A DNA stretch of 64,000 nucleotides, from positions 1 to 64,000 of the forward strand of contig JANSWY010000021.1 of NCBI GenBank assembly GCA_024743255.1, given 5' to 3'. The stretch is from a bacterium (lineage in GTDB: Bacteria > Bacteroidota > Bacteroidia > Cytophagales > Cyclobacteriaceae). The notes under the pieces were generated by a model, which made no database searches, had not been told where the DNA came from, and saw only the letters and a program-made list of their open reading frames with translations. Shown in pieces: positions 26,868 through 37,059 of this stretch; position 1 is the first letter of the stretch; each line of letters begins with the position of its first letter. Both the position numbers and the translations under genes were made by a program.

Positions 26868-29342
26868 TCATCTGATCGGCACGCCAATAGTAAATTGAAA
26901 ATTACTACCGCTCACTTTATTTGAACCAGGAATTCTATCAAAACCATATCCCCAGTTAACTCCAACCTGCCCCATCATTGGAATACTGAACTGAGCACCA
27001 AATCCTGCTGACTTGTATAATTTAAAAGGATCATAAGTATTCAATTCGCCCCATGTATTGCCCGCTTCGGCAAACCCATAAACGTAAGCAGACATAGCAG
27101 ATGAAAGTATCACTGGATATCTCAATTCTACATTAAACTTATTGAAAACAGTACCTCCTTCCAGGCCGTCATTTGTTACAGGAATCAATGCATCAGCCTG
27201 GTATCCTCTCAGGCTAATTATATCATTTCCTAAAAACTGATTGAATCCTGTAAGACCCGAACCTCCCATTTGGAATCGTTCAAAAGGTCCCAGAGGGTTA
27301 TTGTTTGAGTAGTTATTAACCATCCCAAAATGAGCCCCGGTTTTCAACACCAGCTTCCCAACAAGTGATTTATGATGCTTGAAATCAGCCATGAATTTGA
27401 AATACTCTGCCCATTTGTATCGATCTGCATTATTTAAGTCACCGTAATCTTTTTGTGTTAATAGAGAATATGGAGGAGTCACGGAAAGACTTAAAGACAG
27501 ATTCGAACCAGAAGTTGGGTAAAATGGATGATTTAGGTTATTTCTTGATAATGTGGTGTTTAGAGTGAAGTTGTAAGTTTCTCCATCTCGTATATCCAAG
27601 GCGTTATCGTAATTATTGAAAGTGTACTTATTGAAAGAAACAGAATTACTTAGCGACCAATACCTATCAAACCAATCAAGTCTTCTAGCTAAACCTAAAG
27701 TCACTCCAGATATATTCAATCTCTCAGTATAACTATTTGTCGTGCCATCTTCAAGCTCTTCGCTTACATCATTTGATATTCTGGTATGAACCAAATTTGT
27801 AAAGAAATTAACTGGCTTGGTTTCAGATATCCAGGGATTGCTGTACTGAAGCGAGTAGCTATTATAGTTATTGCCATTTGATTGAACTCTGACAGCCAGT
27901 CGTTCCCCATTTCCATTTGGATACGGGTTCCACAATTTAGGCTTGAATAAATTACTCATTGCAAAGTTATTCATGCTAAAGCCCAATGAACCTGTCAATC
28001 CAATAGCGGCTCCCCAGGTACCAGTCAACTCTATTCGGTCATTTGGTCTTTCCGTGATTTGATATTCGAGATCAACTGTTCCCTTCTTGAGGTTAGGAAT
28101 AGGTACTACATTAAGTTTTTCAGGATCAATGAAACCAAGCATCGCTAGACTTGATTGAGATCTCATTACATCACTCCTTCGAAATACGTTTCCTGGCAAT
28201 GTTGTAATCTCCCGCATCAAAACCTCTTCTTTGGTGATTGTATTTCCTGCAATAGATACTTTATCGATGATAGCTTCTGGCCCTTCCTGGATGTTAACAA
28301 TTAGCTTCACTTCACCCTCATCAGTTGGAATTAATGTTGTATTTACATTAAAAAACAAGAATCCATTATCCATATAAAGACCAGACACATCCTGTCCTTT
28401 AGGATTAAACCTGAGTCTGGAATCAATCAACTCCTGATTATAGATATCCCCAATTTGGACACCTAAAATCTCCCTAAGTAATGTGTCACTATAAGTCTCA
28501 TTTCCTTCAATGACTAATTCCCGTATTACATAAGGATTCCCTTCTTCCAACTCAATTGTTAATGTCACTTCTCCTTTATCAGTGTTCAATACTGAGTCTA
28601 CATTAATAAATTCGAAATCTATATGTCCTTTGGAATGATAGACTTGCGAGAGTTCAGCCTCCAATTCTTCAAGTGAAGAAGGTGTATACTTTCTACTCGC
28701 AAAGCTTAGTTCTCCCACTTGCCGAATCGATTTAATAGCTCGTTTGAGTTTTTTATCAGATATGGCTGTATTACCACTAAAGTGAATTTTGGAAAGTTTG
28801 AAACGGTTATTCTTTTGAACATGAATATTGAGATTAACAAAACCGTTTTCTTTTTCCTGGTCAATTGTTACTTCAGAAAGATGATATCCCTTGTCTTTTA
28901 AATCATTCAAAACCTGATTCCTTATGTAGCCCAACAGTTTTCGGTTAACCCGTATTCCTTTCCTTAGGTTAAGATCGCTTTTAAGACTATTGGCTTCTTT
29001 CGCTTTTAAACCTGAGAATTCGAAATCCTTCAACCTAGGTACTTCAATGACTGATATTACAATTCCATACCTATCCTTCTTATCTGGGGTAACTTCAATA
29101 GATACATCATCAAATAAACCCTGTTGCCATAATTTCTTAATGGCCTGGTTAATATCTCCATCGTTTGAATCAATTCTCTGGCCAATCTGCAAACCTGAAA
29201 TTGACTTCAACAATTGTGAATCTGTAGTGATATTCCCTTCTACCTCGATGGAACTAATAATAAATGAATCGGGAACTTCATTTTGAGAAAGAACTGACAG
29301 TGTTAGAATCAAAAAAAATCCCAATAGTGTGTATTTGAACAT
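26868..29342 (-). CDS. bamA: Outer membrane protein assembly factor BamA (Omp85)
   Basis: An 824-residue Omp85 protein that inserts beta-barrels in the outer membrane. Signal peptide to about residue 19, then about five POTRA domains (about 25-410), recognisable at repeated strand/helix units such as LKDFEFSGLKAKEANSLK, LSKIHFSGNTAISDKKLK, IRELVIEGNETYSDTLL and IDKVSIAGNTITKEEVLM, then the 16-strand barrel with the conserved L6 sequence (GTWGAAIGLTGSLGF region and the QMGGSGLTGF loop). The second POTRA set and the RxxxTLPGNVF motif match BamA rather than TamA. It may be an additional copy: usual BamA neighbours (uppS, skp, lpx genes) are absent. Upstream is a prolyl-tRNA deacylase-like gene, 74 bp away. 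Confidence 0.85.
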   Translation of the reverse strand: MFKYTLLGFFLILTLSVLSQNEVPDSFIISSIEVEGNITTDSQLLKSISGLQIGQRIDSNDGDINQAIKKLWQQGLFDDVSIEVTPDKKDRYGIVISVIEVPRLKDFEFSGLKAKEANSLKSDLNLRKGIRVNRKLLGYIRNQVLNDLKDKGYHLSEVTIDQEKENGFVNLNIHVQKNNRFKLSKIHFSGNTAISDKKLKRAIKSIRQVGELSFASRKYTPSSLEELEAELSQVYHSKGHIDFEFINVDSVLNTDKGEVTLTIELEEGNPYVIRELVIEGNETYSDTLLREILGVQIGDIYNQELIDSRLRFNPKGQDVSGLYMDNGFLFFNVNTTLIPTDEGEVKLIVNIQEGPEAIIDKVSIAGNTITKEEVLMREITTLPGNVFRRSDVMRSQSSLAMLGFIDPEKLNVVPIPNLKKGTVDLEYQITERPNDRIELTGTWGAAIGLTGSLGFSMNNFAMSNLFKPKLWNPYPNGNGERLAVRVQSNGNNYNSYSLQYSNPWISETKPVNFFTNLVHTRISNDVSEELEDGTTNSYTERLNISGVTLGLARRLDWFDRYWSLSNSVSFNKYTFNNYDNALDIRDGETYNFTLNTTLSRNNLNHPFYPTSGSNLSLSLSVTPPYSLLTQKDYGDLNNADRYKWAEYFKFMADFKHHKSLVGKLVLKTGAHFGMVNNYSNNNPLGPFERFQMGGSGLTGFNQFLGNDIISLRGYQADALIPVTNDGLEGGTVFNKFNVELRYPVILSSAMSAYVYGFAEAGNTWGELNTYDPFKLYKSAGFGAQFSIPMMGQVGVNWGYGFDRIPGSNKVSGSNFQFTIGVPIR

Positions 29343-29345
29343 AAT

Positions 29346-29381
29346 AATTGACCTTTGACTACAGAATGCATTTGGTCAATT
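29346..29381. repeat. Inverted repeat just before the bamA start
   Basis: AATTGACC (29346-29353) pairs with GGTCAATT (29374-29381). It sits 4-39 bp upstream of the bamA ATG in the leader, so it is either a translation-control hairpin or a weak terminator of the upstream gene; no T tract follows it on the minus strand. Confidence 0.5.
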
Positions 29382-29416
29382 ACAGGTTGAATGAATAGTG
29401 TTAAAATATGTTAAGA

Positions 29417-29899
29417 TTAGAGATCAACAAACTCAAATGTATTTCCAACCCATTCCATATATTTCCTAAAATCTGGTCCTGAAATCACTAAAGTCGATGT
29501 ATTAATATTAGGGTGAAAGGCTACATCCCTACCATTTGACAATGACTGATCCAATTTAACAATCACGTGATTGGCTTCATCGTTTATTAATCCGAAGGGT
29601 GATACCGAACCTGGTTTTAGCTTAAGGTACTTTTCTAATCTCTGCTCAGAGGCAAATCCTGGCCGATTAATATCGAAGCGATTTGCAAACTCTTTGATAT
29701 CTAATTGTTTGTCAATAGGTAGTATGACCAGATAGTGTTGCTTCCCTTTATAGTCTCTTAAGAAAAGATTCTTGCAGAAGATAGCATCTAGGTCTCCCCA
29801 GTGCAATTCTGCTTCTTCCATTGTATTCACAGGAGGGTGCGATTTCTCAAAGAATGGTATCCCGAGATTGTTTAATGTTTCAAGAATGTTTTGAGACAT
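29417..29899 (-). CDS. YbaK/ProX-family prolyl-tRNA deacylase-like protein
   Basis: A 160-residue protein of the YbaK/ProX deacylase fold, homologous to the stand-alone editing domain of bacterial prolyl-tRNA synthetases. Visible landmarks are FFEKSHPPVNTMEEAELHWG, the central CKNLFLRDYKGKQHYLV (with the catalytic-type lysine K in CKNLF) and KPGSVSPFGLIND, which match the PrdX/ProXp-ala class; it would hydrolyse Ala-tRNA(Pro). The ATG at 29899 shares one base with the stop of the upstream response regulator (TAATG), so I prefer it over the 8-codon longer frame. Confidence 0.85.
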   Translation of the reverse strand: MSQNILETLNNLGIPFFEKSHPPVNTMEEAELHWGDLDAIFCKNLFLRDYKGKQHYLVILPIDKQLDIKEFANRFDINRPGFASEQRLEKYLKLKPGSVSPFGLINDEANHVIVKLDQSLSNGRDVAFHPNINTSTLVISGPDFRKYMEWVGNTFEFVDL

Positions 29900-30267
29900 T
29901 AGCCAGCAATGATTTGCTTGCACTTATCAACAGCAGCTTGAAAAACCTCAGTTTCAACTGGCTTCTCCAGGAAATCCACTACCTGGGGATGCTCCAGAAC
30001 TGACTCTTTTATCTCCTTCTTGCCGGAAATAACTATTACATAAGGTCGAATATCCATTACATCTAATACATCGAGACCATTTAGTCCAGGCATCAAAATG
30101 TCAAGGAAGATTAAATCTGGCTTTTGTTTTGTAATCCCTGTTGTAGCCTCTACAGAGCTGTGAAAAGACCCAACAAGTTCCAAATCAGGAAATTGCTTGA
30201 CTAGATCTTCAATAATTGCTAACATAAAAAGGTCGTCATCAACAGCGACACATTTGATTTTAGCCAT
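29899..30267 (-). CDS. Single-domain response regulator
   Basis: A 122-residue stand-alone receiver: acidic pocket Asp10-12, phospho-acceptor Asp56 (LIFLDILMPG), conserved Ser (VISGKKE) and Lys near PQVVDFLEKPV. It has no output domain. It lies 33 bp downstream of a large hybrid kinase with its own receiver and Hpt domain, so it is the likely final acceptor of that phosphorelay (Hpt to Asp56). It overlaps the next gene by one base. Confidence 0.92.
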   Translation of the reverse strand: MAKIKCVAVDDDLFMLAIIEDLVKQFPDLELVGSFHSSVEATTGITKQKPDLIFLDILMPGLNGLDVLDVMDIRPYVIVISGKKEIKESVLEHPQVVDFLEKPVETEVFQAAVDKCKQIIAG

Positions 30268-30300
30268 AGTAAGTAATGGTTAGGTATATTGGTAAATTCT

Positions 30301-33300
30301 TTAAGCAGATTCCTTCGAGTCGCTCAATTTAGACTTGACGGAATCTACAGCTTTGACCAAATCTACCAAATAATTTTCCACTTCCGAGAGAAGCTCGGAA
30401 ATATCTGTACCATTTATTAAGGATTCTTCAAAAAATTCTGCCCTATCAGCTAGTTGATTTTGTCCAACATAGCGTAAACCGGATTTTACCTTATGCGTAA
30501 TTGCTTCGATTTGTTCTCCGTCCTTTTTCTTAATTGCCTCATCCAGACCGACGATTGATTCCTCCATACTCTTCACAAATAGCTCCATATATTTCTCTAT
30601 GATATCCTGAGCTCCTCCTGCATTTTTATGAAGTGGTGTATTTTGATTATCCATAACTAGTTCAACTGAAGCAACTGAATGCTCCCTTACTTTTCCAAAA
30701 AAATCTTCCGGATTAAATGGCTTTGTAATAAACCCATTCATTCCGGCACTCATTGCTTTTGCTTTTACTCTACTTAAGGTTGATGCTGATAATGCCAGAA
30801 TTGGTATCTCCTGAAAATACGGATCTTCCAAAGACCTAATGGATTCTGTGGCCTCATAACCATCCATAATTGGCATTTGTAAATCCATAAGAATCAAATC
30901 AAACTCTTTTGATTTAGCTGATTCCAAAGCTTGCTTTCCATCCATGGCAGTGGTAACCTCTGCTCCCCAAGAGTTGAGGAAGTCTTTTGCAATTACCATA
31001 TTGTATTTATTATCCTCCGCCAGAAGTATATTAACTCCGTTGAGATCCTTAGCTTCGCTAAATACACCCTCCTGCTGCTCCATTATCGCTTGAGCATCAC
31101 TATAAGGAAGCGAAAGACTGAAATAAAAATTTGACCCTTCTCCAAACTTACTCTGCAGGTGGATTTTAGACTTCATCAACCTAAGAAGATTCTGACAAAT
31201 TGCAAGCCCCAAGCCAGAACCTCCAAACTCTCTGGAAGTAGATGTATCTGCCTGAGTGAATTCTTCAAAGATCCTACTTTGCATTTCATCCTTAATACCG
31301 ATCCCAGTGTCAATCACTTCCATTTTCACCTTATCTCCCCCACCCATCGGTTCTTCTTTAGTAACCTTTATGGTGACTGATCCCTTGGAGGTGAATTTAA
31401 TGGCATTGGTAACAAGGTTATTCACTACCTGGCTAATTCTGGTTGGATCACCGCCATAGAAGTCTTTTAATTCTGCATCATACTCAAAGTTGATGGCAAT
31501 ATCCTTTTCGTCTGCTGCTATCTTGGCAGTATTTACAATTGACTCAGTAAGTTCTCTGAGATTCATATCTACTACTTCAAGTTCCAGCTTACCTTGTTCT
31601 ATTTTATTGTAGTCAAGAACATCGTTTACAATTGAAAGTAGATTTTCCCCACTGTACTTCAGCATCTTAATATACTCCAACTGGCTAGGTTTTGGATCCT
31701 TATTCAGAAGTAAGTAAGAAGTACCAATTATACCATTCAGTGGTGTTCTGATTTCGTGAGTAATTGTTGACAGGAAGCTTGCTTTAGCATTACTTGCTGC
31801 TTCAGCGTTTTCTTTTGCCAGCCTTAGCTGTTCATTTGCATTACTCTTAGCAATTTCGGATGCGATCCAGTTAGAGAGCAGTTGCGTAAATTCAAGTTCA
31901 TAACTATCAAATCCACCAAACCTGGTTGCCGAATCAGAGAAGTACACTACACCGTATTTTTGGTGGTCCACTTTGATCACATTGCCAATCACAGATTCGG
32001 CATCTCCCGTTAAGGAATGATAACTTGTAAATTCATTTCCACTTAAACTGGATTGCGAAAAGAGCTTATCATGATTGTAAATCAAACTCACTAATGAGTC
32101 TTTCATATCAAAACTCTTATCCTTGATTTCGAGATCTCTCGAGAAGCTGTACTCCAATACTTTGAATTCAATATGATCCACAATGCATATAGTAGCAAAT
32201 GACATATTGAGCATATTAATAGCTAATTCCAGAGCTTCTACCATTAAAGGTTGGAAATCAATATCAGCCTTAGAAGCCAGATTGTTTAGCAGCTCTAGAC
32301 TCTTTTGGAATCTTTCTCTTTGTCTATTTTCAAGGATACGCTTGCTAATATCCCTACCAAAAACTGAAACTCCTGTTACATCTCCATCTTCTAAAATTGG
32401 ATTAAAGAAAAGTTCAAACGTAACAATTCTGTCTGGAAGGTTCATTTCCCATTCATCCACAAATCGCTCACCTAAGAATGCACGTTCATAGCTCTTCTCC
32501 CAAAAGACCTCCATTTCGTATGGCAATAGGTCAAACTTCAGTTTGCCACCATTAGTGGGTCTGCGTTGAGTAAGGTTTTCCAGGACATCCTGAAAGGCTT
32601 CATTGTAAGCTATTAATTCCAGGTCCCTGTCAATGGACCATATAATATCTGTTGTATTCTCAAGAAGTGAATTTAAGTTTGCCTCTCTCTTCCTTAGAAT
32701 TGACGTAAACTCCTGAATTTCCTCATTTCTGGCCGCAAGTTCGATTGCCTGAGTTTCAATTTCTTTATTCTTCTTCGCCAAAGCTTCATTAGCCTTTTGC
32801 TTAAACCTATATCCCCTGAATATGAAAAAACTAGTAATCAAACCAAGGGTAAAAAGACCTATAAACAGATAGGTAAAGTTCCTTTGGAAGTTCAGTTTAT
32901 TCTCTTGTGTATCAATTTTGGTCTGTTGTTCAGAGATCTTAAACTCCTGACTATCAATAAACTCAGATTGGTTAATTAATATACTATCCTGTCTACTAAT
33001 GTCTGCTTGCTGTGCCAAAATTCGATTTTGTTGGGCATCCATCTCCTTGATTTGTCCTTTCATCTCATCTTCTAAACCTTGCAATAGCAATTGTTTATTG
33101 ATAAAATCAGCTTGGACGCTATCAATTTGCTGAAGCTTTTCATCGATTACTGCAGTTTGAATGTCTATTGAATCTTTCTGAGAATCAATCAATTTCTGTT
33201 GACGATTAAGCTCTGCTTTTTGCCTGGTTAAAGATGCCTGTTGAACCTTTATTTGCTCACTTAATTCGTCTAGTATCTTTTGCTGCTCTGCAACCTTTTC

Positions 33301-33918
33301 TCTTTCCGAAGAAAGTGACTTCTCAGATTGTCGATATAATTCCTGCCATACTTCAGATGAAGAGACTGCCAATTTGCTTAGTGAAGACGGTACTATAAAA
33401 CCTTCCCTCCTTAATCTATTCTCATTCAATTCAAACTGGATAACATCATCCATATCCAGCACATTAATCATGGATTCATTGAACAGGTAATTCTCACTGA
33501 CCAGCAAAACATTATCACCTTGAATCCCTGAAATCACATCATTGATGTCATAATTATATTCCTTATTAACATATAGGAGTTGTACATTATCAATATCTGA
33601 GATTCGTTGAAACTTTAAAATTTTGATGGGCTTATTTCTTACAGTCCTGCTTTCGGCCATTGTCAGGAGGTTGTTATAAATCGGATCGTTACCTAAAACA
33701 CCGATTGTAAAGGCTTCCATTTCATCGAAGTTCCTCCAGGTAAAATACTGCGTGAAGTTGAAAATGTAGATGGCTCTTTGACTTCTTCGAATTTCTTCGT
33801 TTTTGGACTGAGCTGAGGATTGAAAGGATGAAAAAAGCGCACCAATAGTGACCAGTAAAACTAAAATCACTGAAGTTAACTTTTTCCCAGAACTGTTATT
33901 TAATGGAATAGATCCCAT
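30301..33918 (-). CDS. YfiR-domain hybrid histidine kinase with receiver and Hpt domain
   Basis: A 1205-residue phosphorelay protein. In order: N-terminal signal/anchor (about 16-37), YfiR (DUF4154) domain (about 45-190: RAIYIFNFTQYFTWRN ... IGVLGNDPIYNNLL), long coiled coil (about 195-345, nearly all Gln/Glu/Asp/Lys/Ile), one transmembrane helix (about 349-370), PAS (about 415-530), GAF (about 545-700), HisKA with the motif STITHEIRTPLNGI, ATPase with GSGLGLAIC, receiver (NILLAEDNKYNM, LILMDLQMPIMDG) and Hpt (AITHKVKSGLRYVG). YfiR domains sit in the periplasm. The gene follows a TonB receptor by 10 bp and is followed by a receiver, so it probably passes a signal from the periplasm or outer membrane. 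Confidence 0.92.
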   Translation of the reverse strand: MGSIPLNNSSGKKLTSVILVLLVTIGALFSSFQSSAQSKNEEIRRSQRAIYIFNFTQYFTWRNFDEMEAFTIGVLGNDPIYNNLLTMAESRTVRNKPIKILKFQRISDIDNVQLLYVNKEYNYDINDVISGIQGDNVLLVSENYLFNESMINVLDMDDVIQFELNENRLRREGFIVPSSLSKLAVSSSEVWQELYRQSEKSLSSEREKVAEQQKILDELSEQIKVQQASLTRQKAELNRQQKLIDSQKDSIDIQTAVIDEKLQQIDSVQADFINKQLLLQGLEDEMKGQIKEMDAQQNRILAQQADISRQDSILINQSEFIDSQEFKISEQQTKIDTQENKLNFQRNFTYLFIGLFTLGLITSFFIFRGYRFKQKANEALAKKNKEIETQAIELAARNEEIQEFTSILRKREANLNSLLENTTDIIWSIDRDLELIAYNEAFQDVLENLTQRRPTNGGKLKFDLLPYEMEVFWEKSYERAFLGERFVDEWEMNLPDRIVTFELFFNPILEDGDVTGVSVFGRDISKRILENRQRERFQKSLELLNNLASKADIDFQPLMVEALELAINMLNMSFATICIVDHIEFKVLEYSFSRDLEIKDKSFDMKDSLVSLIYNHDKLFSQSSLSGNEFTSYHSLTGDAESVIGNVIKVDHQKYGVVYFSDSATRFGGFDSYELEFTQLLSNWIASEIAKSNANEQLRLAKENAEAASNAKASFLSTITHEIRTPLNGIIGTSYLLLNKDPKPSQLEYIKMLKYSGENLLSIVNDVLDYNKIEQGKLELEVVDMNLRELTESIVNTAKIAADEKDIAINFEYDAELKDFYGGDPTRISQVVNNLVTNAIKFTSKGSVTIKVTKEEPMGGGDKVKMEVIDTGIGIKDEMQSRIFEEFTQADTSTSREFGGSGLGLAICQNLLRLMKSKIHLQSKFGEGSNFYFSLSLPYSDAQAIMEQQEGVFSEAKDLNGVNILLAEDNKYNMVIAKDFLNSWGAEVTTAMDGKQALESAKSKEFDLILMDLQMPIMDGYEATESIRSLEDPYFQEIPILALSASTLSRVKAKAMSAGMNGFITKPFNPEDFFGKVREHSVASVELVMDNQNTPLHKNAGGAQDIIEKYMELFVKSMEESIVGLDEAIKKKDGEQIEAITHKVKSGLRYVGQNQLADRAEFFEESLINGTDISELLSEVENYLVDLVKAVDSVKSKLSDSKESA

Positions 33919-33928
33919 TTTCCTCTTA

Positions 33929-36634
33929 TCATAAGCTAAGTAGTAACCTCAAATATACGTAAGATCCTCTTACACCAAATTGCTGAACTCTTCTGCTATA
34001 TACAAATAATCCATTATTAACGTTGGCCGAATGCTGGTGTTTGTCAGGATAGACATTTAGTATATTATTTCCTCCAACAAACCATTTCATATGTTCGTTC
34101 ATTTTCCAAGCCAGCGAAAGGTCCGTTATTAACTTTGGATCAAAGACCTGATCTCTTGACTCAACCTGATCCGTAAAGTCATTGACAACCCAATCTGACG
34201 GATTTGCGTCACCCGGGTGGATATATTCAACCCTCCCAAAATAGGTGTTACCCAGATTTACAGTGAGCGATCTGTATTTATATGATGCATTCGCAATAAC
34301 TTTAAAATTTGGTTGCGCAGACTCAATTCTGGATATTTCTTCCCTGTTAAACAATACATCTTCCTGACCTTCTAGCTGTTCAGAAACTTTTACGGCTCCA
34401 TTTAATTCTGTTCTACTGGCATTTGCTCCAACCGAAATAGCCAAGTTCCCTGAACCTAAATTGTTTTGATATGTTAATCGAGCATCAACACCTTCGGTAT
34501 CGGTATCAACAGCGTTTGTAAAAAACTGTGCTGCCCCTACTCCAAGCGGGTCGAGGATATCCTCATAACCGGCTCCAAACCGTCCTGAAAGAACAATTCG
34601 ATTGGTAATCTGGGTATAGTAGTAATCTAATTGGAAGGTAAGTTTTCCGGATTTAGCTACTAAACCTGCAGTGAAGTGGTTTGAAAGTTCTGGTTTCAAT
34701 TGTTCAATCCCAAATGCTTCAGTTACAGCACTCTCATTATTGAAGGTACCAACTTGCACAGCATCTCCATTTACAAATTGCGTACTAATATTGTTAAAAT
34801 AAACTTGTTGTAATGAAGGAGCCCTAAAACCTGTAGAATAACCCAGACTGGCACTTAAACCATCCGCAATTGTGTACCGAGAAGACAATTTCCATATTGC
34901 CTGATCACCGAAATCACTGTAAGACTCATATCTGGCTGCTGTTCCTAATATGAATTTGCTCGACATTCTCGCTTCAATGTCACCATAGATAGCTTTATTA
35001 GTCCTGAATTTGATTAACTCATTTGCTGGCTGAAACCCTGGAAACACCTGAGCTCCTGCAGTTTTTCTGATTGTATCATTATCCACTACCAGTACTTCAC
35101 CACCATCGGTCCAAGAGAACTCATCTCCAGGGTTGATTTCATAAGATTCAACTCTGAGTTCTGCTCCAAAACCAATATTAATCCCCTCTAACCGGTTAAT
35201 TGCTCTCGAAATATCAAGGTTTGTAATATTCTGGGTATATCTGAACCCTCCGGAATAAAACCTTGTAGGGGATGCCACCCCTAAACTTGCGTTATTCGTA
35301 TTTTCAAGATTTATATCAAATTGGTTATTGGCAATTGTATGACTAAAATCAAGGTTCCAATTTTTGTTAACACCTCTTACTCCGGCAGTGATCGCATCAT
35401 CCTGAATCTCGATTTGAAATCTTGGAGAAAATCCTAAAGGATATATTTCAGGAACTACCCGCTCATGGTTTTTCGGAAACCTGTAAAACCCGTGTGAGAA
35501 CCCTTCTCTGAAATTTCGTCCTCCCTGAAAATAAATAGATGCTGAGTTTGTAATCGGAATATCGCCGTTAAAAAAGAAACCCAGATTCTGAGTTCCTGAA
35601 TGACCTACTTCCATTACCCTGTTGTCATCATATTCTGTATTACTAAAGAAATTGGTACTTGATATTTGTTGCTGATCTACCACAAGGTCGTCACTAAAAA
35701 CTGTCCCTGTATAAGCCCCTGACCTATTGGTTGGATTACGATCTCTGAATTCGCCAGTAATATTTAAGTAACCCCTTTCTCCAATGCCAAAACCAAAATT
35801 GACTGCAGATGACGAAGTAAATCCATCTCCTTCCGTGTTGACACCTACGTGATTGCTGAAATTTAAAATGTTGGTTTGTTCCTTAAGAATTATGTTAATA
35901 ACACCAGCGATTGCATCAGATCCATACTGAGCTGCGGCACCATCACGAAGCAGCTCAATTCTATCAACAGCAGCCAAAGGAATTGAATTCAAATCAGTGC
36001 TCACGGATCCTCGACCTACTGTACCATTTACATTTACCAATGCAGAACTATGTCTCCTTTTACCATTAATCAAGACTAAAACCTGATCAGGGCCTAATCC
36101 TCTTAGTGTGGCTGGATCCACCATATCAGTTCCGTCCGAAATTGTCTGATGTGTTGAATGAAATGAAGGAACTAAATAGTGAAGAAGTTGCCCGAGTTCT
36201 GTTTGACCGGAATTCTCAATTTCCTGAGGACTGATAATATCAATGGGAACGGTGGTTTCAAATAAGGTACGAGGTTTTACTCTGGCTCCAATAGAAATAG
36301 GTTGATCAATCGAAAAACCTGGTTCTAGAGTGAAATTAACAATTAGAGAATCTCCAGGATTTATAATTACATTACTGTTACCCGTCAAATACATTACAAA
36401 ATTGACTGATAAATCATAGACTCCTGGTGCTAAATCAAAACTGTAGTTACCGTCAACATCAGTACTAACAGAAATTGGAGTACCTTCAACAGTAATTTTT
36501 GCTCCTGGCAATGTCCCAAATTGATCAGAAATTGTACCCGATACATTGCCCGTTTGTCCTTTAACAATGCTAATGGTAAATATAAATATTAGAAGTATCA
36601 GCCAACTACCTGGTAACCTCACAAATAGACCCAT
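33929..36634 (-). CDS. TonB-dependent receptor
   Basis: A 901-residue outer-membrane receptor: signal peptide (about 10-27), carboxypeptidase-regulatory-like domain (about 30-110, VSGTISDQFGTLPGAKITV), plug (about 115-245, ATLRGLGPDQVLVLINGKRR) and beta-barrel. The RGLGPDQVLVLINGKRRH plug resembles receptors for siderophores, vitamins or small organic ligands rather than SusC. It is the first gene of an operon with a YfiR-hybrid kinase, a response regulator and a prolyl-tRNA deacylase-like gene, and a well-formed promoter lies about 130 bp upstream. This suggests that the receptor reports on, or is gated by, the kinase system. Confidence 0.88.
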   Translation of the reverse strand: MGLFVRLPGSWLILLIFIFTISIVKGQTGNVSGTISDQFGTLPGAKITVEGTPISVSTDVDGNYSFDLAPGVYDLSVNFVMYLTGNSNVIINPGDSLIVNFTLEPGFSIDQPISIGARVKPRTLFETTVPIDIISPQEIENSGQTELGQLLHYLVPSFHSTHQTISDGTDMVDPATLRGLGPDQVLVLINGKRRHSSALVNVNGTVGRGSVSTDLNSIPLAAVDRIELLRDGAAAQYGSDAIAGVINIILKEQTNILNFSNHVGVNTEGDGFTSSSAVNFGFGIGERGYLNITGEFRDRNPTNRSGAYTGTVFSDDLVVDQQQISSTNFFSNTEYDDNRVMEVGHSGTQNLGFFFNGDIPITNSASIYFQGGRNFREGFSHGFYRFPKNHERVVPEIYPLGFSPRFQIEIQDDAITAGVRGVNKNWNLDFSHTIANNQFDINLENTNNASLGVASPTRFYSGGFRYTQNITNLDISRAINRLEGINIGFGAELRVESYEINPGDEFSWTDGGEVLVVDNDTIRKTAGAQVFPGFQPANELIKFRTNKAIYGDIEARMSSKFILGTAARYESYSDFGDQAIWKLSSRYTIADGLSASLGYSTGFRAPSLQQVYFNNISTQFVNGDAVQVGTFNNESAVTEAFGIEQLKPELSNHFTAGLVAKSGKLTFQLDYYYTQITNRIVLSGRFGAGYEDILDPLGVGAAQFFTNAVDTDTEGVDARLTYQNNLGSGNLAISVGANASRTELNGAVKVSEQLEGQEDVLFNREEISRIESAQPNFKVIANASYKYRSLTVNLGNTYFGRVEYIHPGDANPSDWVVNDFTDQVESRDQVFDPKLITDLSLAWKMNEHMKWFVGGNNILNVYPDKHQHSANVNNGLFVYSRRVQQFGVRGSYVYLRLLLSL

Positions 36635-36760
36635 TTTATAAGTTCCGTTATTTCATTTAATATACTGGAATAATACCGACTTAACTAAGAAAAATCAGTC
36701 TTATTACATCCAGTGATGATAGTTTTGTAAGAGATTGAATTGCCGTGTTGTTGAATTGCT

Positions 36761-36791
36761 CAAATGTAATATTACTTCATAGTCATTCAAA
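36761..36791 (-). promoter_or_regulatory. Bacteroidota-type promoter upstream of the TonB receptor/hybrid kinase operon
   Basis: On the minus strand TTTG (36791-36788) is followed after exactly 19 bp by TACATTTG (36768-36761), matching the Bacteroidota -33/-7 consensus. It gives a leader of about 120 nt before the ATG at 36634. Confidence 0.7.
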
Positions 36792-36837
36792 AAAATATGT
36801 TACAAAGTAGACAAGTAGTGGACTTATTAAAGGATTA

Positions 36838-37059
36838 TTAAGACGCAAGTTTGCCTGAATCAGGTATATCCAGATCGTTGTTCACCTTATTAAGTTCTGA
36901 TATAATCTTCTTAGCGAGCTTGAGGTTCTCTTCTTTGAACTTATATAAGATCAAGATATCTTCAGGATCACTAATTTCCTGCTGAGCTCGCTTCAGTTGC
37001 TGAAGTGTTGAAAGATGATAGTTACTATCACCTATTTGGTGCCAAATAAAAAAATTCAT
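36838..37059 (-). CDS. Small protein of unknown function (73 aa)
   Basis: A 73-residue soluble protein (MNFFIWHQIGDSNYHLSTL...) that is mostly helical and charged, with no signal peptide or cysteines. It is a single-gene unit between two long intergenic spacers. I do not recognise the family; coding composition and lack of overlap with any other gene support it. Confidence 0.55.
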   Translation of the reverse strand: MNFFIWHQIGDSNYHLSTLQQLKRAQQEISDPEDILILYKFKEENLKLAKKIISELNKVNNDLDIPDSGKLAS

